Shown: piece by piece, positions 24,932-37,132 of the stretch | Layout of the letters: every line of letters begins with the position of its first letter | How positions within the stretch are numbered: the stretch's first letter is position 1 | Assembly (NCBI GenBank): GCA_020726505.1 | Contig: JAHLEZ010000008.1 | Coordinates: forward strand, 2,908,845-2,972,844 | Length of the DNA stretch: 64,000 nucleotides | Reading direction: 5' to 3' | Source of the DNA: Leptodontidium sp. MPI-SDFR-AT-0119 | Lineage: Eukaryota > Ascomycota > Leotiomycetes > Helotiales > Leptodontidiaceae | The notes under the pieces: generated by a model | Seen by the model: the letters and a program-made list of their open reading frames with translations, nothing else | What the model was told of the DNA's origin: nothing | Databases searched by the model: none | Position numbers and translations under genes: made by a program

Positions 24932-25611
24932 ATGGCAACCCTCCTCCTCCGACCCCTCATCCGGCCTCAAACCCTCGGCCTCGGCTTAGGACTCAGCTAC
25001 CTCACGCACCAGACGCTGTTCCGACAACGTCCCTACCGGATGGACTCTCCAGGTTCTGCTGCAACCGCAGCTGCCATCTCAGGATTCGTATGTGAGGAAT
25101 GCGAAGGTGCCTGTTGTGAAGGAGGGGAGGTTGAATGAGAAGGCTGTGAGACAGATTAGTAGTGGGAGTATTATTGGTGAGTTTTGACTTTCGTGTTTCG
25201 AGTTTTGTTTTTAGATGTGTTCTTTTGAATAGGTTTTGGGAGGGAGGGGGTGAATGGAGGGAGGTATGGAGGAGAGAAATGAGTGGCTAATTGGGGTCAA
25301 TAGGGTTGTGTGCCGGGTTGGCAGTTAGTACCTTCTCGAGAAGTCTGGCGTTGATATTGGGCTTGCTGGTTGTGGGTGTACAGGTATATCTCCCTCCACC
25401 CTCATCCCTTGCTTAACCACTCGATTTCTAGCTGGAAAATGCCAACTAATGCAAGCAGTACGCCTCAAATCACGGAGTCAACATCATCCCCTACAACCGT
25501 CTCCAGAAATACGTCACGAGCATCGACCTACGCTCCGCAGTGCAGGATAACGTAGCGTTCAAGATCTCGTTCGGGACCACGTTCGCGTTAGCGGCGTTCA
25601 TGCAGTTCTAG
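24932..25611 (+). CDS. FUN14-family mitochondrial membrane protein, with an unresolved one-base frame break
   Basis: FUN14-domain protein, a small mitochondrial outer-membrane family that includes the mammalian mitophagy receptor FUNDC1. Coding blocks are 24932-25176, 25304-25383 and 25459-25611. The N-terminus is LRPLIRPQTLGLGLGLSYLT followed by RMDS. The domain itself is clear: VRQISSGSIIGLCAGLAVSTF, LALILGLLVVGVQYA, then NIIPYNRLQKYV and DNVAFKISFGTTFALAAF. Splice junctions after 25176 are in phase. Within the first block, however, the ATG frame (up to ...ISGF) and the frame of the conserved linker (NAKVPVVKEG) differ by one base, and no GT-AG intron of the right phase and length joins them. 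Either one base is spurious or the gene is broken. Identity is sure; integrity is not. Confidence 0.75.
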
Positions 25612-25817
25612 TATTTGTAATAGAGGATAAGAAAGAACTGGAAGAGGGGGCTGAGTGAGATGCCAGTCATGTAGTCGTGTAAATTAGATACCAAAATGAC
25701 AGACAGTTGAGTAGGACAGACAGACAGACGAACAAACGATTGCTTCCTCCTTCACCATGCCATGCTGGGAAATACTATCTTCCACCACCACCTGGTATTA
25801 TGTAGAGTGAGAGACGA

Positions 25818-27963
25818 TTAGAAAGGTTGCGTCTCCCGCTCCAGCCACTTCATAGCCAGGGAGCCCGGCTCAAAGAAATCCTTTGTCTTGCCGTAGATGT
25901 CGGCGTGATATTCATTCAGCCAGTGCCTCTCCCTCCTTGTGAGAAGACTCTCGTCGATCAATTTGCGGCAGTAGGGAACCATGGTGACGTGCTCGAAGCC
26001 GAGATATGGCTTGTCTCCGAACTTGTATTTTGTCTCAGCCTCTTTCACCATGACGATGTTCTCGATGCGGATGCCGAAGCTTCCGTCTTCGTAGTATCCT
26101 GGCTCGTTTGAGATTACATTGCCGGGTGCGAGTGGGACTTCTGAGTATTGGATTCTGGTGCCGATTCCGATTGGTCCTTCGTGGACATTCAAGTAGGATC
26201 CTACACCGTGACCTGTACCGTGGCGGTAGTCCAATCCCTCTTCCTGTTGCAAAATCAGTAGAGTTCAATGTCTGAAAGCATTTTATCACTTACCCATAAA
26301 AATTGTCTCGCCAACGTATCAAGAGCAAATCCGGTGGTGCCTTTGGGGAAGATAGCAACATCCAAAGCTATGTTACCCTTCAGTACCAAGGTATACGCTT
26401 TCCTCTCCATTTCAGTGGGCTCCCCGAAATGAAGTGTACGAGTTGTGTCTGTAGTGCCATCAAAGTACTGGGCACCCGAGTCGCAAAGATATATAGCTTT
26501 TGGATCGATGACTGAACAGTTCCCCCGTTCGGGCGAGTAATGAATAACAGCCGCATTCGCTCCGGTAGATGAAATGGTATCAAAGGACAAGCCAACAAAG
26601 TGCTTCTTCTTAGACCGAAGCTCTTCCAACTTGTCAGCGGCTTCAACCTCGTCAATTGGTGTCTTTTCGACAGTGAGTCGATTTTCCAACCAGGCGAAGT
26701 ACTCAGTCAATGCCGCCCCGTCTCGAATATGGCAAGCTCGCATGCCCTCTAATTCCGTCTCGTTCTTCACTGCTTTAGCGTCGCCAACGGGACTTCTGAT
26801 CTCCTCGACCTTGGCTTCCCCTCCCAATGCTCGTTTCAGGGCCCAGGAGGTTTTAGTTGACACTAAGAACTTCTTGATCTTCGCTTCGGCTTGACCTTCT
26901 GCATCCGGGGATGGCAAAGATTCGCCTAGCATTTGACTGTCATCGAATATCTTCTCATAAGGCCGAATTGAGACTCCATTTTCCGCAAGGTATGTATGGC
27001 ATTCGCTGCTTAGCTTGGAGGAATTGACGTAGAGAGTTGCCGAGGTTGGTGTAACAGACGCATATGAGAAAAACACGGGGTTGTATGGAATATCGTTTCC
27101 TCGCATGTTGAACAGCCACGCGACCTCGTCCAGCATCGACACTATGAATCCAGAGCTCTTCTTCTTGTCCAGCTCTTTGCGAAGCTCTTCAAGCTTTGTC
27201 TTCACGTCCTTCCCAGCGAAGTGTTGAGCAAGAAGCTTGACGGGTTCCGTAGGTAACGCTGGACGATCACTTCCCCAAATGAGGTCCACCAGATTCTCCT
27301 CGATGGCCATCAGATCTTGCCCACCCCGCTTCTTGATCTTCTCAGAGAGCTTCCGAGCTTCGGGGGCAGAGATAACTCTTGGGTCAACCCCAACTATTTT
27401 CCCTCCTTCCGATTGCTCTGCAGACCATTCTTGCCAGGTTGGGACATCTTGTAGACCTTGCTTGAGGAGCAGCCAGTTCTCGTCGAGTTGCTTCGAGGCT
27501 TGATTAAAATATCGACCGTCCGTAGCCAGTGCAGCCTTCTCGTGAGTGATAACTGCACATCCTGCAGACCCAGTGAAGCCCGTTATGTATTCCCTTCTAG
27601 CATCACACGGTGCAATGTATTCCGAGGAGTGGCTGTCTTCAGAGGGGACGACTAGCCATGGTGTAAGTAGATGTTGACTACTGGGAGTTCGATCACTCAC
27701 ATACTGTAAATGTCCACCTTGTGCTTCTTCATAAGTTCCCTCAGCCGGGTTAGGCGTTCTGTTGTAACAACTTTCTCCATTTCGATGCTTGGCTTTACGA
27801 ACTTCCCCAAGTGTATTGACTTGTTCTTCGTTCCACTCGTGCTCGCGCTCGTAAGAGAAGAACTGTATCGAATGCAGATGTGTATGTTCTGGCTTCGAAA
27901 CTCGGTGAGGACAGAGGGTTGCGTTCTTATGAAGGCTTTTTGGAGAGCTCGAAAGTATCGCAT
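25818..27963 (-). CDS. ampp: Xaa-Pro aminopeptidase P (M24B metallopeptidase)
   Basis: Removes an N-terminal residue linked to proline; two-metal (Mn) creatinase-fold enzyme. Exons 27963-27705, 27651-26294 and 26243-25818 give 680 residues in phase. The first domains ([25 protein letters not shown] text, [22 protein letters not shown]) and the middle domain ([25 protein letters not shown]) match the family. Metal ligands are visible: the two Asp in [18 protein letters not shown], His in [16 protein letters not shown], and Glu in NEPGYYE and GIRIENIV. I chose the ATG at 27963 because it opens an Arg-rich, mitochondrial-type presequence ([16 protein letters not shown]); a downstream Met (MEKVV) would give the shorter cytosolic form known from related fungi, so dual targeting is possible. 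Confidence 0.93.
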
Positions 27964-28531
27964 TGGTTCATCGAGGAAAGCCCCCACGACTCACGACTGG
28001 CTGCGAAGGCGGAGTGAAGAAGGCCGGGCCGAATCTCTAGACGTTCATCAGTGGCTCTTGGTAGTGGTTAGTCTCCAAACAGTCATTAAATTGGACACGC
28101 AATGCCCGACAAGATAGTAAATCGGGCGTACATTGGATATACTCACTCAATTACTCATTAACGAATGGTTTGCAGATGCAATGGAAGAAAAGTGAAGGGT
28201 TGCCCGGCTGGCAGAGGCACAAGGGAACCGAGCTGGTCCAGATAAGGCTGAGCGTCTGTCCGCGGCGGAATGCTGATGCCTGCGTATTCAGGCACAAGAA
28301 TATTGATGCCTTACACAAAATATTTCACCAACTTGTTTGTTGATTCGCAAAGTACAAACATGAAATTTGGGGAAAAGACATTCAATTGATAGTCGACTCT
28401 GCATTGGATGATGAGAATTCACTTGGAATCCTGTAACCTCAAGAGGTTATCGCCATCTTTCTTCTTGTGCTGACCATATAAATCCTTCGCTTCGTTTGCT
28501 TCGATCTCTCAACAAGCAAATTATACCCAAC
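27964..28531. other. Intergenic, no supported gene
   Basis: About 570 bases between the start of the aminopeptidase P gene and the importin relic. Nothing recognisable. Confidence 0.5.
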
Positions 28532-29005
28532 ATGGAAAATGGCCATGTACCCACCTCCCTAGGGGAGGTAGAAGCAGTATGTTACTCCTATTCACTTGTG
28601 CCCTTCAATCTCTCCTTCCTTCCTAAGAGCGGCTTATATCGGTCGTGCCGTTCACAGAGCCATCACGTAGGGGCGTGGTATTTCGAACATGGAAATCTAG
28701 GAACATTTTGCTAATATATTCACAGCTTATTACTTAACTTTACAGTCCAGAAGCGCCGGAGAAGGTGGCTAGTATCCAAGAGGCTTTATAGAGACTCCAG
28801 CGTTCTCCTAAAGACTGGCAGCTGGCTACGGGCCTCCTTAGTCACGAAGACGAGCAAGTGAGATTCTTTGTAGCTTTAACTTTTACCGTCAAGCTTAATA
28901 CTAATGCGCAAGTCTCGTCTCTCTATAGTAAGTAAACAGAGCTAACTAGTCCTAGAAAATCGCTAAGTGAGGAGGATGCCAACATCGCGGAAATATCCCT
29001 CGATT
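28532..29005 (+). pseudogene. Decayed fragment of an importin-beta/karyopherin-like gene
   Basis: Only the N-terminal part of a karyopherin-like protein is recognisable. The ATG at 28532 opens MENGHVPTSLGEVEA, followed by a donor-like GTATGT. After an acceptor-like TTTACAG at 28745 comes PEAPEKVASIQEAL, an in-frame TAG at 28789-28791, then RLQRSPKDWQLATGLLSHED and QVRFFVALTFTVKLN, the typical start of an importin-13/Kap122-like HEAT array. A short foreign-looking stretch interrupts it, then SLSEEDAN at about 28967, again family-like. The two ends of the putative first intron are out of phase. The rest of the protein (about 900 residues in the family) is missing. The match is from memory of the family, so the exact subfamily is uncertain. 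Confidence 0.65.
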
Positions 29006-29967
29006 CGATCGACTAACGGGGCTTCTAGGCCCGGGACGAGATTGACGCGGTTCTTTTGTGCTAGGGCAACGAGGCCGGGATAGTCATTAGCCTGGGATAT
29101 ATTATAGTACCCATGATTTCTACGACATTGAAATCTACCTTGATGCTGTTTTCATTGGTCGTCTTTGGGCAGGTCGCTGTGCCTCCATTCCTAGGAACCT
29201 ACATCACAGGTTCTATTAGTAAATGCTCCTAGTAGCACTTAACGCAGGGGGGTTAGCTCAATTTCCAAGCCAGAGCATGCTCACGACCTCACTACCAGAA
29301 TGCGGATGAGATCTATTATGTTGTATTCTCTGAATGTCGATTTCACGGCGGAAGATTAGAAAGGATGGATATGATAATTTCCCCTCCAGAAAATAAAAAT
29401 TATGGCCGACACGGGGCATGTCATGCGATGGCGGGGTTATTTCAGATATTGTAACCCGCTCTAACCTGATCAAGAGAGATTATACAGCTAATTTAGTTGG
29501 GTTAGACTTGGATAAAGTGGGTCCTCGAAGTGCTCCAGCATTTTGATCGAGGGAGGGAAGTAAATAAACAGGCTCCGTCTCATGTTAACATTATTCTCAA
29601 TTATCACGACTTTGTGCAAAACCCAACCAATTAGATAGTGATCGGCTTTGCTAGAGTGTCGTTCTGTTCTGAGAACCCCAGAAAACATGCCAAGCAAGGT
29701 GTTTCCTAACCATACTGCGTGGCGCCTTGAGGCTGCCGCCCGATCAGCTTGTGTGCTTTCCTCGGTCCTGTTCATCCCAGCTTATTCTTTCCAACACTCC
29801 ACCCGTTGTCTCATGATCTACAAAACCTCTGTGACATTGTCTCTTTCGTTCATTGTTTCACGTGTCACAATACTCGATACTTGTGGCAGCCTGTCCAGTC
29901 AATTCTGCAACGCCGCGACTTTAGGAAAGCGCTTAGCCTCGGGGCTACTTCTGTGAAAAACCCAAGA
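29006..29967. other. Intergenic, partly AT-rich, no supported gene
   Basis: About 960 bases between the importin relic and the HET gene. Composition changes several times. It may hold further eroded sequence of the relic, but I cannot recognise any. Confidence 0.45.
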
Positions 29968-32191
29968 ATGCTGTCCTGTTACCGTCGGTTCGATCATAAG
30001 CACGGGCTACAAACTGCAAAGAAGAGTCCTCCGGATGATGTCTCTAGGCAAGGGCCCCCGGTGCTTGAGGATCAACAAGAGCCTTGCTCTGCTCTTGTAA
30101 CATTCGACCCACCTCCTCCAAGTTTATGTCGACAGTGCTCGTCTCTCGACCTTCCAGCGTTGTTTAAAAAAAAAACTATTGACCAGATCGACAGCTGGAG
30201 ATGTTATCCTCAAACTCGGAAAGTCGGCACCAAAGCTACGAAGTTCAACTTGTCCCTTGTGTCGGCTCTTTGGGACTGTTTCTCCGATCAATGACCCGAA
30301 ACACCACCGAATGCATGAGCTGAGAGTTATCCCTGCCGATTTACTGTTCACAAGGCTCAAATTAGGCAAGATATTCGACACTAATGTCCTCAGTGTCCAG
30401 TGCAGTCTGTTCGAATGGCCGAGATATCACAGCCTCGGACTTGTCGATACTAGAGAACCTACTCAAGCCTTAGGATCCAACTTCGGAGTGCGACTACTGG
30501 ATCTTGCAAACTTTGATGTTGCAATCACAAGTCACTGGATTGATTTTTGTCGACTGAACCACTCTGGCGACTGTGTCCCTACAGCCCTCATCGGCATATC
30601 CTCCTTTCGAGTCATAAACTGTACCACTCAAAGTGTCATCAATGCTCCTCAGAATTGCCAATTCGTTGCTCTATCATACGTCTGGGGGCGAAGTGATCTT
30701 TCTAACCAAGATAGAAAATCTGGCGCTCCATCTCTTCACGCCGCCCCAAAGGTTATTGCCGATAGTATCGAAGTCACCAGGCTTTTGGGGTTTCAGTATC
30801 TTTGGGTTGATAGATACTGTATCAACCAATCTGATACATACGAGAAGCATGATCAGATCTGTCGAATGGATGCCATTTATGCCAGTGCTCAACTGACGAT
30901 CATCGCGGCAGGCGATGACCCAGATATGGGCCTTCCTGGAGTCAACGGGACACTCCGAAATCCCCAGCCAATATACCAAGTGAGAGACTATACACTTGTG
31001 TCAAGTCTGACCGCAGCTTCTGCATCGTTGCATCAAACAGCGTGGGCTTCTCGCGGATGGACATACCAAGAAGGTCTCCTTTCCAAAAGGCGATTGCTGT
31101 TTTTATCTGATCAGGTGTACTTTGAATGCAATGGCATGCATTGCACTGAAGTTATTCACTTACCGCTTGAGGCAATGCTCGACAAAGAAACTGGAAAAAC
31201 CAAAACAGAAGTTTCTTCCGGCGGTGCCTTCGCAGAGAAAACCGTTGGAGACTGCCCTTGGTGGGTAATGAGGTACGTCTCCAGATTCACCAGGAGAAAG
31301 CTTTCATACCAATCAGATGTGTTGAATGCCTTCCAAGGTATATTCAGAGTATTTGAAAAAAGTCGATATCCACTCTATCAGCTGATGGGGGTTCCAATTA
31401 TGCTGCCTTACGCTACTGCTGGATTATCTCCTCTGGTCCTGACGATGATATCACGATCTCCAGAGGATGGATTTATGATCGGACTTTTGTGGCGTCATCA
31501 TGAATTTCGCCTCGAGGATAATTTCCGTAGAACGGGGTTGCCTTCGTGGACTTGGGCCGGGTGGAATGGACGGATAGCAGAGTCTCTCGAGTTTAGTCAC
31601 TCTTCAAAGTCTTGTGACTTTGGGGTCCAAATTCTCGTAGAGATGGCCGATCGATCCTTGCTACCATTTCCCCACGAGTACTCCTCACTATCACAATTCT
31701 TGTCCCAAGCAAACGACGTCAACTATATCCATATAACAGCGAAAGTCTCGGCTTGCGAGATCCTTTACCAAAAGGAGCTTATAGGTTGGGCCAAGAGAAA
31801 TCATAGATCACCATATGTGGCACTTATCGGGGGTCGTACGCGCTCACTTTGTCTGTACTTTGAACCAGACGATTCGATCAACGGTAGGCTCAATGGCTAT
31901 TCGAATTCGAACAAACCTCTTCACGGAACAAAATTCACAGCCATCATCCTCGCGACAGAATATGAGCACATTGATTGGCAGGTATCGGTACTCGTGGAGG
32001 AAAGGGGTGATTATGCTGAGAGGGTTGGCATTTGTCTCACGTCCGTAAGGTCTGATGTGCGGAGCGTGAGGACAAGGGGTCGCCTGATTGCCAACTTTCC
32101 ATTCGCTACGAAGGATAAGCCGCAGAAAAGGCAGCTGGCTTTCGAGGAGTGGGTAGATGAGCTACCAACACGGACGATTCGGTTGGGATGA
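29968..32191 (+). CDS. HET-domain (heterokaryon incompatibility) protein with a frame break at an A10 tract
   Basis: HET domains trigger incompatibility-type cell death in ascomycetes. The main body is one uninterrupted frame from about 30176 to 32191. HET motifs are clear: FVALSYVWG, VIADSIEVTRLLGFQYLWVDRYCINQ, QICRMDAIYASAQLTIIAA and WASRGWTYQEGLLSKRRLLF. Before it, the usual N-terminal cysteine module is split over two frames: CRQCSSLDLPALF is read from the ATG at 29968, while GDVILKLGK and CPLCRLFG are in the next frame. The switch coincides with ten consecutive A at 30166-30175; losing one A would join the frames. This could be an assembly error, a broken allele, or slippage. The C-terminal 300 residues have no motif I recognise. 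It is a lone HET gene; no partner gene is adjacent. Confidence 0.85.
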
Positions 32192-32544
32192 CAGCCATAC
32201 ACCATTTGCAGATCAACGATTAATGAGTGACGATTTCCGAGAATACAGGTCTGCTGCGGTATTGATAACAAGCAAAATGCTTTTGATGCAATTAATGAGC
32301 TTCTTGCGTGCACTTTGTGATGTTGCACTTTTGTATACTTAGGCATTTCCTAACCATCTCACAACCGATTCATCGACCTGCTCGCACAAAAGCCATTTCA
32401 GAGCCAGAGCTCCTAATTGTATCAATCCATCCTTTCCCAAAACGCCCCATACCATACTAGTAAACAAGAGCCCACATTCATTCGATTTCCGTACCGCCCA
32501 TGCGAAAATCTGACTCGATCCTAGCAAACCCATTCAATATACGC
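32192..32544. other. Intergenic between convergent HET and CENP-A genes
   Basis: 353 bases with no gene seen; expected to hold both 3' untranslated regions. Confidence 0.5.
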
Positions 32545-33332
<788 letters not shown>

Positions 33333-36300
33333 CTTTGCGTGGTTGTGTGTGGAATGTGAATGTGGTTCTGGAATGTGGTGTGGAATCGAGTCGAGGGGTA
33401 GGGAAATGAGGTGGTTGGGATGTTGGACCGTTGCGCTTGAGCGCGCGACGCGCTCGCGGTGCTGAGAGGAAATGCGCCGGAGGATTTGGAGGACGATGAG
33501 GTGCGTATTTTGGGAATTGATAGAGGGTGAAGTGGTCGAGTGATCAATTCGAAGGAGTTGTGTGTAACGCGGAATTATTTTGGGCTTGGGTATAGGGTTG
33601 TGGAATTAAATGTGCAAAATTCATAACGTTCGGTTTGTTTACTTGCGTGAGCAGGGATGGTTGGTTGTACCAGGAACCGATTGCTAGCTTGTGTGGCTGG
33701 GCCGAAGATCTGTGGCGGTGCAGTGAGCTTAATTGAAAGCGTGAAAACGCAAGTCTTGCAAAGTGGTTTCTCGATATTGGGACACAGCAATTAAGAACTA
33801 TATTAAACGGATTTAAAAGTTTAAATCTGCCTCAACCTCATATTGTACTCGGATCCCGTCATCCTCCCTTGCCATCATAGCATGATCGAAAGTAATTGGC
33901 TGGACCTCCCATTGTCGACTTGCCTTGGTCTCCTACGGACCATGTGCAGTCACCCTCACCCGAGTATCGCCAACAACAATTACCAAAGCAAACATCTTTG
34001 AATCTATCCCGAGGTCGCAGCCCAGGATGTCATCTACGACGTCCAAAAGGAAGCGATTAGCAAAGGTAAGAGAGCCACCCGAGGGAGCAATAGTCAAGAA
34101 GACATCATGGAAATCCAAAGCCCTAACTTCGCGTATGCTCTTCTCCACCAGACCATGTTGTTGACTTTTGAACAAGGACTAATCTAATTGGGCCTAGTAT
34201 TCCGGCTGCAATGATAACTTTCTACATCGATGTTGATGGCGAGGGCAAGGAGGAGCAGTTTCAGGTTCACCAAGGCGAGTACAGTCTCATGTCCTGCACC
34301 CTTTGAAGACACAGAATGTTCATTTTTGATTAGAATTTGCATCTGCCCACCATTCTGAAGGTTGGCTCGAACATTCACTCGGTCAATACGGATCCGAGCG
34401 GGTTCCGCTACAGGGTATTCAGCAGAGTCAGTATGGCTTGACTTTGCCTAGTGATAATGGGATCATGATCCCCGGTGACTGTTATCTATTTATTATTATT
34501 TTTCCATGGGTACTCCTAGCATAACGCGTACTGCCACTGTAGTTCTGTGAGATTACAAGAGGGTATTCACAGATACAATCTACCTAGCGCGGCACGGAAG
34601 AGGCAAGTCTGGTGAATGTCGAGAGCCTGTACCCGGAGTTAAGCAAGAGAGCAGAGGGTAAGGTGAAGCACGAAAGTTGACGGGAGGTAAATGTTACTTC
34701 AATGGTCTCATATCGATATATGAATCGCCCGTATTTTGAAAGTTTGCGAATCAATTAGCAAGAGAAATGGAGGATTATCTGATCTCGACTAGACTGCGGC
34801 ATATACCATCTCATCCAGTAGCTTGAGGTGGCTAATAATCTTATAATTTAATGAACAGAAAAATGGTTTCGGTTTTTAACCCCTTTGTAATTGAGAGGAG
34901 TTTTCTCGTGGCAACGTCTGTTGTCTCTCCCCAGACCGGCTAGCGAGCGGCCCCTTTCTCGTCTTCGGGCCCACTCCCGTGGCAAACATAGGGGACGCCG
35001 AGGAAGAAAGAAAAGAGAAGTGAAAACGGAGCTGAGGCATAGACTCCCCTTGAGTAACAGTCAACCTGCGAGTCCAAGATCGTTTGATTCCCTCTCTCAG
35101 AGAACTGCAGCCAGATGGTCTCTCTGAGCTCAACTAACTAGCCAGGAAAATTGTTCCAACGAAATTTGTCTCCATCATATAATCTAATAGTACAAGCCAA
35201 CTTTATGCAATACATCAAAAGACTTTAAAAAGAAGCAAATCTAGTTCGGGACCCGAGAAAACAAATTCTTAGCAGCTTGTTTATATGAATTGTAGATAGC
35301 GACTTGAACATGCTTAGCCGTTGCAGTATGAGCAGTGGCTTACTTAGCCATCACCCAGAGAAATATGGCCGTAAAAATGTTGATGTGTATAGACAGAAGT
35401 TCCCCACCTAGAAGGGCAGGGTGGGAAACGGGGCATTTTTGATAGATGTGCCCGGTTTGTGTGAGCCTCTTGTCACACTGCTTGGGATTGGTGCACCCCT
35501 CATCTGGTCTGCATGGAGACGACCAGCTGTTTGATTGTGATTTGGTGATGCTAGCCACCGAATCCGAACAGGCCAATTGCATGTCGTACAACCTAGTGCA
35601 GGCTGGGAGCAGCCAATCGAAATAGCCTGGCGTGAAATTCTACTGGACTATGCGGAATGCATTGGTGGGCAGTGACACGTCAGAAGATATGAGGGGTACT
35701 ATGAGGCTGAAGTTGGGAATCATATCTCTGCCCAGCGAACCATGCTGGGGGCCCCGGTCAGAAGAGTCGCTGCGGTGAAGTCCATCTTCCTCACTGCTAT
35801 CTGATCCAGACTTACTCCGCAGATTCAGAGCTCCGAGCCCAACAACCACATTGAAACCTGGTGCCATGTCAATGATACTTAGCTGGACCTCTACCCTGAT
35901 CACCGCTGCATTGCAGTCTCCAGTCCAAACCACCACGCTGACTTAGTCTCCGAGTCAAAGAAAAGACCCACCACATCATCATTCATCGCTACTGCTGCAA
36001 AATGAGTACAGAACTTGTGGTCAGCGGAAAGGGCAAGCAGCCTAATGACGATGAATATGCTGACTACGAGTTGGATCCAAGACAAGCTGAAACGTATGTA
36101 ACGCCTCGACGATTGAACAATTGAACGATGGTACTTCCGGGCCAGGGTTCAATGAGAGTCAGTCCGGAATCCCATAATCTTGGTCCGAAAGTGCCACAAA
36201 CATCAACAATTACAGCTTTTCGATAACTGTCACACCTCTCATGCTCGTTGGATCAGTACTTGCTGCAGTACAATGATCAAGCTAAATCGCAGTATCCGTA

Positions 36301-37132
36301 CCAGCCGCGACATGTACCCCCTATGCGAAGCAATAAGGATCGAGGCTATCTCGATTACGGTAGCTCTCCAGAGACCTCAGGTCAAAACCTAATCCGAACC
36401 AGCGGTAATTATAAGACACTTCCTTCCCAGTCGATCAATCGATCGAGGGATGCCAATTACCTAATCCCGTTAGGCAGTCGCACCAGGTCGTAAAGCCAGC
36501 CCGAAGCCAGGCGATAAGTAGAAGTACGAAGATAGTGATGTAAGTTCAAGTCGGCAAAATCAAAGAGGACAAGAAGGATCTCTTTAAAACGAACGAAATA
36601 AACCCAAATCACGAACGAAGGGTAAACATTTTTACCAGACCAAGGGCTGTGAAAAGTTAATTCCAGAGCTAGCAAGCTCACTCGCGATTTCTCCACCCTT
36701 GAACTTGATGGCAGTAGCAGCTCTCGAGGCAAATCTTTGTCGAGTCATGGATACGATGAGTCGCAAGATGCCAACCAGGTATGAGATTTTTGCTAACCCT
36801 CGGAAGCCACTGAAAAAGTCAGCAACAAGACCAGGAAACCGTATTCGGACTGTGGATATTTAATAGGATGGCAAACCCGGCTTTGCCACTGACAGAATTT
36901 CACTGCAGACACCCGGTGCGAGGAGTTCCAGCTAGGTTGAAGGATGGAAGTCATGGGGTGCAGTTGGAATTGACTATCCTATTGGATATAGCAATTTTGT
37001 CTGTAGTTTTATTAAAGGCGAAATTAAAGCATTTACGAGCAGATTGACATTCAAGTTCACACATCACGCTTACAGTTAGGATCCCGAGATGTTGTATGAA
37101 CCAAGATATTTCCAATCTTCACTCTCACAAGT
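33333..37132. other. 3.8-kb region with no confident gene
   Basis: Between CENP-A and the M1 aminopeptidase. Short frames only. Two have protein-like composition: minus 33933-34378 in two blocks, and plus 36002-36094 (MSTELVVSGKG..., donor-like GTATGT) with 36257-36493 (Gln/Tyr/Ser/Asn-rich). Splice phases do not join them and I recognise no family. Stretches at 34460-34880 and 35150-35340 are AT-rich, suggesting old repeat remnants. Confidence 0.4.

Noticed and set aside
25099..25165. 67-nt GTATGT...ACAG intron that would keep the FUN14 ATG frame
   Set aside because: It has legal ends and phase, but it removes the conserved linker (NAKVPVVKEG...AVRQ) found in FUN14 proteins. I consider that linker coding.
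29249..29310. tRNA-like beginning (GGGGGTTAGCTCAA with a GCTC/GAGC D-arm-like pair)
   Set aside because: No anticodon stem or T-arm (GGTTCGAATCC-type) follows, and the acceptor ends do not pair. Chance resemblance or a very eroded remnant.
33933..34378. Two protein-like minus-strand frames
   Set aside because: No recognised domain and no in-phase junction between them. Mentioned only as part of the empty region.
36002..36493. Possible two-exon gene (MSTELVVSGKG... and a Gln/Tyr-rich second part)
   Set aside because: The donor after GAAAC is phase 2 and none of the three nearby acceptors continues the second frame. No family recognised.
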